This document shows positions 33,655 to 42,093 of a stretch of DNA of 64,000 nucleotides, in pieces (positions within the stretch are counted from its first letter, which is position 1; each line of letters starts with the position of its first letter). Both the position numbers and the translations under genes were made by a program. The notes under the pieces were generated by a model. It saw nothing but the letters and a program-made list of their open reading frames with translations. It ran no database searches and was not told the origin of the DNA. Location of the stretch: contig CP123444.1 in assembly GCA_029866965.1 (NCBI GenBank), positions 1,281,501 through 1,345,500 of the forward strand, in the 5' to 3' direction. Source of the DNA: Flavobacteriaceae bacterium YJPT1-3. GTDB taxonomy: Bacteria; Bacteroidota; Bacteroidia; Flavobacteriales; Flavobacteriaceae.

Positions 33655-34692
33655 ATGAAATACGATTACCTACCCAATACAGATATAAAAGTTTCCAAGA
33701 TTTGCCTGGGCTCCATGACCTGGGGAGAACAGAATACCGAGGAAGAGGGACACGCTCAATTGGACTATGCCCTGGAACAAGGGGTCAACTTTATCGATAC
33801 TGCAGAATTGTATTCGGTGCCGGCGCGTAAAGAGACCTATGGCAGCACGGAACGCATCATCGGGAGCTGGTTAAAGAAAACGAGCAAACGAGAGCAGGTT
33901 GTTATTGCTAGTAAAATTGCAGGACCTGCTGATTTTACTAAGCATATCCGCACCGGAGGCTTCGCAGCCCATGAAATTGACGATGCCATCGAAAAAAGCC
34001 TGAAACGACTACAAACTGATTATATTGACCTGTATCAACTCCACTGGCCGGAGCGGAATACGAATTACTTCGGGCAGCGAGGCTATGTGCATCAGGAAGA
34101 CGAAGCCTGGAAAGACAATTTCAACTCGGTGCTCACCCGCTTACAAAAACACATCAACGCAGGTAATATTCGCCACATCGGGCTTTCTAATGAGACGCCT
34201 TATGGATTATCCCGCTACCTGGAGGAGCATCGACACGGGGATTTGCCTAAAATGATTACGGTTCAGAATCCGTACAATTTACTCAACCGTAAAGACGAGA
34301 TCGGATTGACAGAGATCATGCTGCGGGAAGAAGTAGGTCACTTGCCGTATTCTCCTTTGGGTTTTGGACAATTGACCGGAAAATACCTGGGGGGTAAAAT
34401 GCCAGAAGGTTCCCGGGTACAGCGCTTCCCCAATTACAATCGCTATCACAACGAACGTGCATTTGAAGCGACGCGACGCTATAAATCCATAGCCGATGAG
34501 CACGGACTGAGCCTAACCCAAATGGCACTGGCTTTTGTGAATTCAAGAGATTTTGTCACCGCCAACATCATTGGTGCGACTTCGGTGGAGCAATTGAAAG
34601 AGAATATTGGCAGCATTGATGTGGAACTCAGCCCAGCAGTACTCGAAGCCATTGAAGAGGTTCACAACAGCATTCCCAATCCGGCACCCTAA
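33655..34692 (+). CDS. aldo/keto reductase, Tas-like
   Basis: A 345-residue NADP(H)-dependent oxidoreductase. The Asp-Tyr-Lys-His set is in NFIDTAELYSVP, IASKIAG and YQLHWPERN. The length, the Y-S-V-P loop and the NTNYFG stretch match E. coli Tas. Start ATG 33655 (MKYDYLPNTDIKVSK) fits the family better than ATG 33634. Physiological substrate unknown. It converges with radA. Confidence 0.92.
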   Translation: MKYDYLPNTDIKVSKICLGSMTWGEQNTEEEGHAQLDYALEQGVNFIDTAELYSVPARKETYGSTERIIGSWLKKTSKREQVVIASKIAGPADFTKHIRTGGFAAHEIDDAIEKSLKRLQTDYIDLYQLHWPERNTNYFGQRGYVHQEDEAWKDNFNSVLTRLQKHINAGNIRHIGLSNETPYGLSRYLEEHRHGDLPKMITVQNPYNLLNRKDEIGLTEIMLREEVGHLPYSPLGFGQLTGKYLGGKMPEGSRVQRFPNYNRYHNERAFEATRRYKSIADEHGLSLTQMALAFVNSRDFVTANIIGATSVEQLKENIGSIDVELSPAVLEAIEEVHNSIPNPAP

Positions 34693-34693
34693 G

Positions 34694-36064
34694 CTATCCG
34701 AATAGATGGCGCACTACATCGTGCACTTTGGCCACCTTAATGATGTTGATGGCAAAATCATTCTTGGGGATTTTGCAGTATTTGGAAACCACAATGCCTG
34801 AAAAGCCGAGTTTCTCTGCTTCCAATATCCGTTGTTCCACCCGATTTACCGGGCGGACTTCTCCCGCCAATCCTACTTCTGCGGCAAAGCAGAGTTGTTT
34901 ATCTACGGCAATATCTACATTACTGCTCAGTACCGCAGCCACTACGGCCAGGTCTATGGCCGGATCATCCACCGAAATACCTCCGGTAATGTTGAGGAAC
35001 ACATCCTTAGCCCCCAGTTTAAATCCGGCGCGTTTTTCGAGCACCGCCAAGAGCATGTTCAAACGTTTTACGTTATAACCCGTAGCCGAACGCTGCGGGG
35101 TTCCGTATACTGCGGTGCTGACCAAAGCCTGGATTTCGATCATTAAGGGCCTCATTCCTTCCAGGGTGGAGGCAATGGCTTGTCCGCTCAGGTCTTCCTC
35201 ATTTTTTGAGATCAAGATCTCGCTGGGGTTGGTCACTTCGCGAAGTCCGGCGCCTTGCATTTCGTAGATTCCTAGTTCCTGAGTACTCCCAAAGCGATTT
35301 TTATGCGCGCGAAGGATGCGATACACATGATTGCGATCGCCTTCAAATTGAAGCACCGTGTCCACCATATGCTCCAAGATTTTAGGTCCGGCAATGGCTC
35401 CATCTTTGGTGATATGACCGATCAAGATCACCGGAGTAGCCGTTTCTTTCGCAAAGCGAATGAGTTCAGCCGTACATTCCCGGATTTGCGAAATGCTTCC
35501 CGCTGCACTTTCAATGTGATTGGTTTGCAGGGTTTGGATGGAATCGATGACCAAAATATCAGGCTCCACCGCTTCGATCTGCCTAAAGATGTGTTGCGTT
35601 TTAGTTTCGGTAAGGATGTAACACTGCTCGCTTTCCGGTTGAATACGCTCTGCGCGCATTTTGATCTGTTGTTGGCTTTCTTCACCGGAAACATACAGGG
35701 TCTTATACGGCAGGCGTAAAGCAATCTGAAGCATTAGGGTACTCTTGCCAATTCCCGGTTCTCCCCCCAACAGGGTCAATGAGCCCGGTACCAGGCCTCC
35801 GCCCAGTACGCGATTCAGTTCGCCGTCACGAGTGTTCAGGCGTTCTTCTTTAGCGGTGGAGATCTCCTTGATCCGCAAAGGTTTTGGGGTGCGGGGATCC
35901 GCTTTCGCGAAAGCAGTACCTGCCTTCCAGTCTTTTTTGTCTTCTTTCTGGATTACCTCTTCTATAATGGTGTTCCAGTTCTTACAAGCCGTACACTGCC
36001 CCTGCCATTTGGCAAATTGAGTCCCGCAGTGTTGACAGAAAAAGGCAGTTTTGGTCTTGGCCAT
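34694..36064 (-). CDS. radA: DNA repair protein RadA
   Basis: A 456-residue branch-migration protein of recombination. A four-cysteine zinc finger (CQHCGTQF...CTACKNW, residues 9-30) is followed by the Walker A motif GEPGIGKST near 105, the RadA-specific KNRFGSTQE, and a C-terminal Lon-like domain. Length is typical. A perfect palindrome copy encodes TAFAKADP in the linker after the zinc finger. Confidence 0.96.
   Translation of the reverse strand: MAKTKTAFFCQHCGTQFAKWQGQCTACKNWNTIIEEVIQKEDKKDWKAGTAFAKADPRTPKPLRIKEISTAKEERLNTRDGELNRVLGGGLVPGSLTLLGGEPGIGKSTLMLQIALRLPYKTLYVSGEESQQQIKMRAERIQPESEQCYILTETKTQHIFRQIEAVEPDILVIDSIQTLQTNHIESAAGSISQIRECTAELIRFAKETATPVILIGHITKDGAIAGPKILEHMVDTVLQFEGDRNHVYRILRAHKNRFGSTQELGIYEMQGAGLREVTNPSEILISKNEEDLSGQAIASTLEGMRPLMIEIQALVSTAVYGTPQRSATGYNVKRLNMLLAVLEKRAGFKLGAKDVFLNITGGISVDDPAIDLAVVAAVLSSNVDIAVDKQLCFAAEVGLAGEVRPVNRVEQRILEAEKLGFSGIVVSKYCKIPKNDFAINIIKVAKVHDVVRHLFG
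35901..35914. repeat. GCTTTCGCGAAAGC palindrome, perfect copy (in radA)
   Basis: Perfect copy encoding A-F-A-K-A. Confidence 0.9.
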
Positions 36065-36098
36065 GTAATTTTTGGCTAAAAATAACCATTCTAAAAAG

Positions 36099-36122
36099 TA
36101 AAAACCCGCTTGAAAGCGGGTT
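36099..36122 (-). terminator. intrinsic terminator of the pan/esterase-like cluster
   Basis: Arms AACCCGCTT/AAGCGGGTT with a T run on the minus strand, just past the stop at 36146. Confidence 0.85.
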
Positions 36123-36145
36123 AATTTAGTGGATGTATTTAGGTC

Positions 36146-37294
36146 CTAACGATAGCCAAAATCAGCCTTGATCTTGTCACCTCGCTCCAGCATCATGTCT
36201 TTGGTCAAAAAGGAGATCTCTTGCAATAAAAAGGCATTTTGATATTCCTTCAAAGCGCGCTTGGGTTCGCCAACCTGCTCGTGATAATAGGCCAGATAAT
36301 AGTTGCCCAACATGGTTTCCGGATAGGTTTTTCTAGCCAGTTTCCCCAATAATTCAAGACTTGCCCAGTCTTCTTTTTTCTCAATGGCTGCATAGGCAGC
36401 ATTGAAATCATTGACTCGGATCTTATTTTCCAGTTGAAACAATTTATAAACCGTCTCATATTTTTTGGTGAGGTAGTCATAGGGACTATCTGTGCTGGCG
36501 AGCATTTCTTCCTTGAATTCTTTTTTGCTGATGGGGCGATACATGGCAAACAGGCGTTCCAGGGCGGTGGGTATAGCGCGGGCGGCCAGTGAATAGTGAG
36601 TCGCTCCCTCAAAATCATCAAAATAATAGGTAAAATGGTCATTATTCATTGCCTTCAATTCCTGATGGAAAGGAAGAATATCCTCCCGAAGCGCGCTAAT
36701 GTCACTTCCTCCCGTGGCTAAATAGTAGAATACCGGTTTTTCGATAGTAGGGATGATGTTGAGTAAGCGTTCCTGCATCCTGGGGGAGTAGTCCGGACTT
36801 AAGGCCATATACGCCTGGAACATCCGGTCTTCCCGTAGGAGGTCGAAAGAGATAAAATTTGCGGTGAGATCGTGACCCACGGCCATTTTGAACGGGGCCA
36901 ATCTAAATTTATCTTCCAGCATGGGCAGGAGCTCAGCGCCGATAAAATCCATAAAGGCGGCGCCGCCTTCTGCGGGTAAGAAATTGACGTCCTCGTAATA
37001 CGAATCCGTGTCGCGGTCATTTTGAATGACGCCCACCACCACTGCTTCCGGCATGTCTTCCCAATAGCTGAAATAATCTACATTTCCGGCTACGGGTTCG
37101 TAGAGATAATCACCATCAAAAATGAGAATTAACGGATACTGTTTCTCCGCATTTTTTTCATAATTGCGGGGGAGTTGAATTTTGAGTTGGCGGTCTGCTC
37201 CTAGGATTTCAGAAGAAATTTGTTCATAAACGACCTGAGCAGGAGCGGTCAGTGCTACACACAGCAGCACGAAGAAGAGTTGTAATCTTTTCAT
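36146..37294 (-). CDS. esterase D-like alpha/beta hydrolase lacking the nucleophile serine
   Basis: From ATG 37294 (MKRLQLFFVLLC) this is a 382-residue exported protein with an esterase D fold: YPLILIFDGDYLYEP near the N-terminus and later ISFDLL and ALSPDYSP. The nucleophile elbow, G-H-S-x-G in the family, reads GHDLTANF, with Asp in place of Ser. The C-terminal 100 residues look like TPR helices. It may be a non-catalytic binding protein. An earlier ATG at 37345 would add 17 residues. Same strand as the flippase-like gene, 80 bases away. Confidence 0.8.
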   Translation of the reverse strand: MKRLQLFFVLLCVALTAPAQVVYEQISSEILGADRQLKIQLPRNYEKNAEKQYPLILIFDGDYLYEPVAGNVDYFSYWEDMPEAVVVGVIQNDRDTDSYYEDVNFLPAEGGAAFMDFIGAELLPMLEDKFRLAPFKMAVGHDLTANFISFDLLREDRMFQAYMALSPDYSPRMQERLLNIIPTIEKPVFYYLATGGSDISALREDILPFHQELKAMNNDHFTYYFDDFEGATHYSLAARAIPTALERLFAMYRPISKKEFKEEMLASTDSPYDYLTKKYETVYKLFQLENKIRVNDFNAAYAAIEKKEDWASLELLGKLARKTYPETMLGNYYLAYYHEQVGEPKRALKEYQNAFLLQEISFLTKDMMLERGDKIKADFGYR

Positions 37295-37374
37295 GGTCAA
37301 TAGATTTGGGAGGAGCAAGGTAGTGAAAAATGGCAGCAAATCCAACGAGTGTTTGATTGTGCCCTAAAATCCGG

Positions 37375-38343
37375 TCAGCTGCGACGGTTGTAGAGGGGAA
37401 GCAACAGGAAAGACAGGGCTCCCAGTACGATAACCAGGGCCGTTTGAGAGCCCCAGATGATCCAGCCGTAGGCCTCTCCGGCTTGTTTGGGAATATCGAA
37501 TACCAGCAAAAGAGCACCGATGGCCACCGGATAGACGCCAATGCCTCCGTTGGTCGCAGAAATAGCGAACGATCCCACCACGAAGGCAGAGAGCACAGCA
37601 CCCCAGGAAGCGTTAGCCGTCTCGGGCACGGTGAATTTGACGATCCAGAACATCAAGACATACATGCCCCAAATGAAGAAGGTATGGAAAATGAAAGCGC
37701 CTTTGTTTTTCATCTGGAGGATACTTCGCATGCCCTCAACAAGGCCAATAACAAATCCGCGAACTTTAACCAGCACACGATTTTTCGAATTGCGGATGAT
37801 GCGAACCGCGATCCAGAGCATGAGGAGGAACCCAATGAGCACCCCTAGCGTGATCAATGGATTGATCTGTTGTTCACGCATATAATTCAGTAGATTTTCA
37901 CTCTGTAGCCCAAGGGCTATCGCGATCACCAGGAGCAACATACAGAAATCAGCGAGGCGTTCCACAATGATAGTCCCGAAAGCTTTTTCGAAGGGAACCT
38001 CTTCATAAGTAGAAATGGTAGCTGCTCTTAGTAATTCGCCCGATCGGGGTATGCCCAGATTGGCGAGATAGGCGGCCATGACGGCCATAAAACTATTGGC
38101 AAACCGCGGCCGATATCCCAGGGGTTGTAGTAGGTACTTCCAGCGATAAGCCCTCGAGGCGTGACTCAGAACACCAAATAGCAGCGAAAGCGCTATGTAT
38201 AGCGGATTTGCCTCTTTGATATTGGTCCACAGTTCGCGACGCTCAGCCGGCGTTGCACTTTGCAGTGAATACCAGATTAAAAAAACTCCCAGGGCGAGTG
38301 GGAGTATGGTTTTAAGGAGCTTTATGAGCTGTTTTTTTTGCAA
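37375..38343 (-). CDS. flippase-like membrane protein (UPF0104 / LPG synthase TM family)
   Basis: A 322-residue protein with about eight membrane segments, and the family-like stretches SHASRAYRWKYLL and GIPRSGELLRAATIS. Related domains flip or transport lipid-linked molecules. Substrate unknown. It starts one base after the panD stop, so it is in the pan transcript, which is common in flavobacteria but without a known reason. Confidence 0.87.
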   Translation of the reverse strand: MQKKQLIKLLKTILPLALGVFLIWYSLQSATPAERRELWTNIKEANPLYIALSLLFGVLSHASRAYRWKYLLQPLGYRPRFANSFMAVMAAYLANLGIPRSGELLRAATISTYEEVPFEKAFGTIIVERLADFCMLLLVIAIALGLQSENLLNYMREQQINPLITLGVLIGFLLMLWIAVRIIRNSKNRVLVKVRGFVIGLVEGMRSILQMKNKGAFIFHTFFIWGMYVLMFWIVKFTVPETANASWGAVLSAFVVGSFAISATNGGIGVYPVAIGALLLVFDIPKQAGEAYGWIIWGSQTALVIVLGALSFLLLPLYNRRS

Positions 38344-38694
38344 CTATTTCAAGAGATTAGTTTCTTCATTAGGGAAAACCAGGGTGGGTGAAAAGGCTTT
38401 CGCTTCATCCACTTCCATAAACGCGTACACGATGAGGATCAATATGTCACCTTTGGCGACCTTACGAGCGGCAGCGCCATTGAGGGTGATCTCACCGGTT
38501 TTTCGCGGCCCGGGGATGGCATAGGTTTCCAAGCGTTCGCCATTGGTTACGTTAACGATCTGAACCCGTTCTCCTTCAATAATATTGGCGGCTTCCATCA
38601 AGTCTTCATCAATAGTGATGCTGCCGATATAGTGCAGCTCAGCGCCCGTACAGCGCACGCGATGAATTTTTGATTTTACAACATTTACTAACAT
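38344..38694 (-). CDS. panD: aspartate 1-decarboxylase
   Basis: A 116-residue pyruvoyl enzyme that makes beta-alanine for pantothenate. Self-cleavage would occur between Gly24 and Ser25 in YIGSITID. Tyr58-type region is [13 protein letters not shown]. It follows panC by 20 bases, with an internal -7 element directly before its ATG. Confidence 0.96.
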   Translation of the reverse strand: MLVNVVKSKIHRVRCTGAELHYIGSITIDEDLMEAANIIEGERVQIVNVTNGERLETYAIPGPRKTGEITLNGAAARKVAKGDILILIVYAFMEVDEAKAFSPTLVFPNEETNLLK

Positions 38695-38699
38695 AGGGG

Positions 38700-38707
38700 C
38701 AAATTTA
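38700..38707 (-). promoter_or_regulatory. -7 element directly before panD
   Basis: Exact TAAATTTG on the minus strand, ending five bases before the ATG. If used, the panD mRNA would have almost no leader. Confidence 0.4.
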
Positions 38708-38714
38708 CTTCAAT

Positions 38715-39563
38715 TTAATTAAGGGCTATATTATCGATCAAACGAACCTCTCCGGCGAAAACGGCGATAAAGGCTCGGTATTTTTCCTTGTTTTGCTTTC
38801 GCGAAATGGTTTTCAGATCCGACTCCCGGGCTATTTCAAAATACTCCAAGTCAAAACCTTCAACACCATCAAATCGAGCCTGTACCATTTCGTTAAGCGC
38901 ACGTACATTTTTTGTGCCGAAGTCTTCCTGAACCTGCTGCAGGGTTTGAAAAATTAGCGGGGCTTTTTGGAGTTGTTCATACGAAAGTCGCTGATTTCGC
39001 GAACTCATGGCAAGTCCGTCGGCCTGGCGGTAGATAGGTGCGCCTATGATCTCTACGGGGAGATTTTCTATAGTCACTAATTTTCGAACGATCTGGAGTT
39101 GCTGAAAATCCTTCTCCCCGAAAAAAGCCTTATCGGGTTTCACGATACGGAACAATCGGTTAAGAACCGTGCCTACGCCTTCAAAATGACCGGGCCGATA
39201 TCGGCCTTCCATTTCGCGTTCAAGTCCCCCAAAATCATAGGAAGTAGCAGTTACTTGATCAGCATATATGTCTTCAACAGAAGGCGCATAAACGCTCACC
39301 TTGTCCCCATAAGGTTGAAGGAACTGAAGATCTCGTTCTAATGATCTGGGGTATTGATCAAAATCATCTTGATTGTTGAACTGGGTGGGATTGACAAAGA
39401 TACTGACCACCACATGGTCGCATTGCTCAAGCGCAAAATCGATCAAAGCTTGATGACCATGATGTAAGGCACCCATGGTAGGGACAAAGCCTACAAGGCG
39501 CTTGTTCTTGTGTAATTCTGAGACGGTTTGTTGAATCTTCTCCTGAGTGGTAATTGCGTGCAC
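38715..39563 (-). CDS. panC: pantoate-beta-alanine ligase
   Basis: A 282-residue pantothenate synthetase that joins pantoate to beta-alanine using ATP. Motifs are GFVPTMGALHHGH near residues 24-36, SIFVNPTQFN, FFGEKDFQQL and MSSRNQRLS. Length normal. It heads panC-panD-flippase on the minus strand. An imperfect palindrome copy encodes TISRKQNK. Confidence 0.96.
   Translation of the reverse strand: MHAITTQEKIQQTVSELHKNKRLVGFVPTMGALHHGHQALIDFALEQCDHVVVSIFVNPTQFNNQDDFDQYPRSLERDLQFLQPYGDKVSVYAPSVEDIYADQVTATSYDFGGLEREMEGRYRPGHFEGVGTVLNRLFRIVKPDKAFFGEKDFQQLQIVRKLVTIENLPVEIIGAPIYRQADGLAMSSRNQRLSYEQLQKAPLIFQTLQQVQEDFGTKNVRALNEMVQARFDGVEGFDLEYFEIARESDLKTISRKQNKEKYRAFIAVFAGEVRLIDNIALN
38795..38808. 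repeat. GCTTTCGCGAAAGC palindrome, imperfect copy
   Basis: GCTTTCGCGAAATG; 12 of 14 match. Encodes I-S-R-K on the minus strand. Confidence 0.7.
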
Positions 39564-39625
39564 CTAACAAAAATTTAACAGGCGGCAAAAGTACCATTTC
39601 TAACAGGATTCTCCTTTAAAATTAG

Positions 39626-39633
39626 TAATTTTG
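39626..39633 (+). promoter_or_regulatory. -7 element before the GT5-like gene
   Basis: Exact TAATTTTG, 38 bases before ATG 39671. No clear -33. Confidence 0.5.
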
Positions 39634-39670
39634 CGTGTTTTTTACCCTGAAATTCCAATAATACAACCTT

Positions 39671-40483
39671 ATGAAAGACAAGAGAATATTGTATGTCTCC
39701 TCCGAAGTAATTCCTTATCTCCCAGAAACCGAAATCGCATCCATGTCCTTTGAAGCACCACAAATGGTGAATAGCAAGGGAGGTCAGATCCGTATTTTTA
39801 TGCCGCGTTACGGGAATATCAACGAGCGTAGACATCAATTGCACGAAGTCATTCGTCTGTCGGGTATGAACTTGGTAATCAACGATTTTGACATGCCCTT
39901 GATCATCAAAGTGGCGTCCATTCCCAAGGAACGTATTCAGGTTTATTTTATCGATAATGAAGAGTATTTTAAGCGGAAAGCCACCTTCACCGATGAAGAA
40001 GGTAATTTGTTTGAAGACAATGATGAGCGGGCCATATTTTTTGCCAAAGGGGTTGTAGAAACGGTTAAGAAATTAAATTGGGCACCAGATATTATTCACG
40101 TTCACGGTTGGTTGGCATCGTTATTGCCGCTTTACCTGAAAATTTATTACGCCAGCGAACCTTTATTCTCAGCCAGTAAAATTGTGACTTCGGTATACAA
40201 TCAAGGGTTTGAAGGAACGTTAAATAAAGAATTGATCGATAAGGTGGCGTTCGATGGCGTGATGAAAAAGGATATTGAAGAATTGGCAGAGCCCACTTAT
40301 GAAAATCTCATGAAAATTGCGATTAAGAATAGTGATGCAGCCATCGTCGGGTCTCCGAGTTTAAATGAAGATCTGATGAAGTACCTGAACACTACCAAAA
40401 TTCCGGTACTGCCTTATAAAAAGAAAGAAGAATTTGCTCAGGCATACGAAGAGTTCTACACAGACAAAGTGCTCTCCAACTAA
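39671..40483 (+). CDS. glycogen/starch synthase N-terminal (GT5) domain protein, truncated
   Basis: A 270-residue protein that aligns by eye only with the N-terminal half of glycogen synthase: ILYVSSEVIPYLPETEIAS, RIFMPRYGNINERRHQ, IIHVHGWLASLLPLYLK. The C-terminal nucleotide-binding half of the GT-B fold is absent, and the K-x-G-G-L motif that binds ADP-glucose is replaced (ETEIASMSF). It is unlikely to make glycogen alone. It is followed after seven bases by the DUF4270 gene and then glmS. Confidence 0.85.
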   Translation: MKDKRILYVSSEVIPYLPETEIASMSFEAPQMVNSKGGQIRIFMPRYGNINERRHQLHEVIRLSGMNLVINDFDMPLIIKVASIPKERIQVYFIDNEEYFKRKATFTDEEGNLFEDNDERAIFFAKGVVETVKKLNWAPDIIHVHGWLASLLPLYLKIYYASEPLFSASKIVTSVYNQGFEGTLNKELIDKVAFDGVMKKDIEELAEPTYENLMKIAIKNSDAAIVGSPSLNEDLMKYLNTTKIPVLPYKKKEEFAQAYEEFYTDKVLSN

Positions 40484-40489
40484 GAAGGA

Positions 40490-42091
40490 ATGAATTTGAG
40501 AAATACAGGAATTAAAGCATGCATCGTTTTGCTTTTAGGGATGAGTTTAATCTCATGTGAGGAGGATTTCAACACGATTGGAACCGATATAGTAGGAGAC
40601 ACCAACTTTAACGCTGCACTTTTTGAGGGTACAAAGATCAAGGCGTATACGCAGCCTTATCAAGCTGTACAGTCCAATGGTTTGTACGCCTACGTGCTGG
40701 GGATCTATCAAGATGATCTTTATGGACAAAGTACCGCCTCGATCTTGTCACAAGTTTCCCTTTCCCGATACAACCCAAACTTTGGAGAAAATGTTGTTTT
40801 GGACAGCGTGGTGTTCAGTATGCCTTATCGTAGTTCCATTGAATCTGCAGCCACTGCAGAAACCGGAGCCGTTTATGAATTAGAGGATGTACTGGGGAGT
40901 GCACCCATTCGACTAACCGCTTTTCGTTCCAATTATTTTTTAAACAGCCAGGATCCGGCTTCTGAATTTGAGGAGCCTCAAACCTATTTTTCAAATCAGG
41001 TTTCAACCTTTAGCGGAGTAGAAGGGGATGTTTTATTTGATCTGACTGAGTTTACTCCCTCTGCCGAAGAGGTGGTGTTGGTTACTCCTGCAGAAGAAGA
41101 AGGTAATGATGATGTAGTGACCCGTGAAGCACCGGCGCTGCGTGTAAAATTGGACACCACTTATTGGAAGAATACGATCATCAGTCGTGCTGGTGATGAG
41201 GTGCTGCTAAACGCCAATAATTTTAAGAATTACTTCCGTGGAATCTACCTAAAAGCTGAATCCATTACTGAGGCGGGCACGATCATGATCTTGGATCTGG
41301 ATCAGGCTAATATTACATTGCACTATACGTTTGACGGAGCATCCGATGATTCCGGTGATGATAACGTTGATCTGGACCGCACCACCGGTACATTGATCCT
41401 GAATTTGGTATCTCCTACTCAGGAGTCCAATATCCAAGTGAACGAATTTTCCAATAATTTCAATCCCGACGTGATGGCGGCGTTCGAGAATGCCAATGCT
41501 GAAACAGGAGATGAGCGACTTTATGTCAAGGGAATGGACGGGAGCACGGCCCTTATCGATCTGTTTGGAGATGAGGAACAACTGGATTCTTTGCGTAATT
41601 TAGGTTGGTTGATCAATGAAGCTAACTTGACCTTTTATGTAGATCAGGAGGCGCTTGCAGCCGCCTCAGTGCCAGCAGAGCGGGAGCCGGAACGCGTTTA
41701 TTTATTCAATGCAGAAACCTCTTTTCCTTTGGTCGATTATCTTGCTGATCAAACTCGAGGAAGTTTACAAAATCCGGTACGTACTCATTTGGGACCTCTT
41801 GAACGCGAGGAGGACGAAAGTGGTATTTTGTATAAGATCAGAGTAACCCGATTGGTCGATAGTATTTTAAATTTTGATGTAGATCCTGTCCGACTTGGAT
41901 TGGTGGTTTCTGAAAATGTCTTGGAATTAGATACGGCTGAAGTTTTACTGGAAGATGGCGAAGCTCCCCCTGAACAAATTCCGGAATCTACTATCGTTCA
42001 ACCCTTGGGCACCTTACTACACGGGAATCGCAGCTCCAATCAAGAAAAGCGCCTCAAATTGCGCATTTATTACACCGAATCAGAGAATTAA
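40490..42091 (+). CDS. DUF4270 family lipoprotein
   Basis: A 533-residue protein with a lipoprotein signal (lipobox LISC, Cys23) followed by EEDFNTIGTDIVGDTNF, typical of DUF4270 in Bacteroidota. Beta-rich, probably surface-exposed on the outer membrane. Function unknown. It stands between the GT5-like gene and glmS (two-base gap), a conserved order that suggests an envelope-polysaccharide role, but that is inference. Confidence 0.88.
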   Translation: MNLRNTGIKACIVLLLGMSLISCEEDFNTIGTDIVGDTNFNAALFEGTKIKAYTQPYQAVQSNGLYAYVLGIYQDDLYGQSTASILSQVSLSRYNPNFGENVVLDSVVFSMPYRSSIESAATAETGAVYELEDVLGSAPIRLTAFRSNYFLNSQDPASEFEEPQTYFSNQVSTFSGVEGDVLFDLTEFTPSAEEVVLVTPAEEEGNDDVVTREAPALRVKLDTTYWKNTIISRAGDEVLLNANNFKNYFRGIYLKAESITEAGTIMILDLDQANITLHYTFDGASDDSGDDNVDLDRTTGTLILNLVSPTQESNIQVNEFSNNFNPDVMAAFENANAETGDERLYVKGMDGSTALIDLFGDEEQLDSLRNLGWLINEANLTFYVDQEALAAASVPAEREPERVYLFNAETSFPLVDYLADQTRGSLQNPVRTHLGPLEREEDESGILYKIRVTRLVDSILNFDVDPVRLGLVVSENVLELDTAEVLLEDGEAPPEQIPESTIVQPLGTLLHGNRSSNQEKRLKLRIYYTESEN

Positions 42092-42093
42092 TT

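Noticed and set aside
35216-35250. CACTTCGCGAAGT-like palindrome in radA as another copy of the repeat
   Set aside because: Only the TTCGCGAA core matches, which is expected by chance.
42060-42093. glmS ribozyme
   Set aside because: Only two bases separate DUF4270 and glmS, so no leader exists for one.
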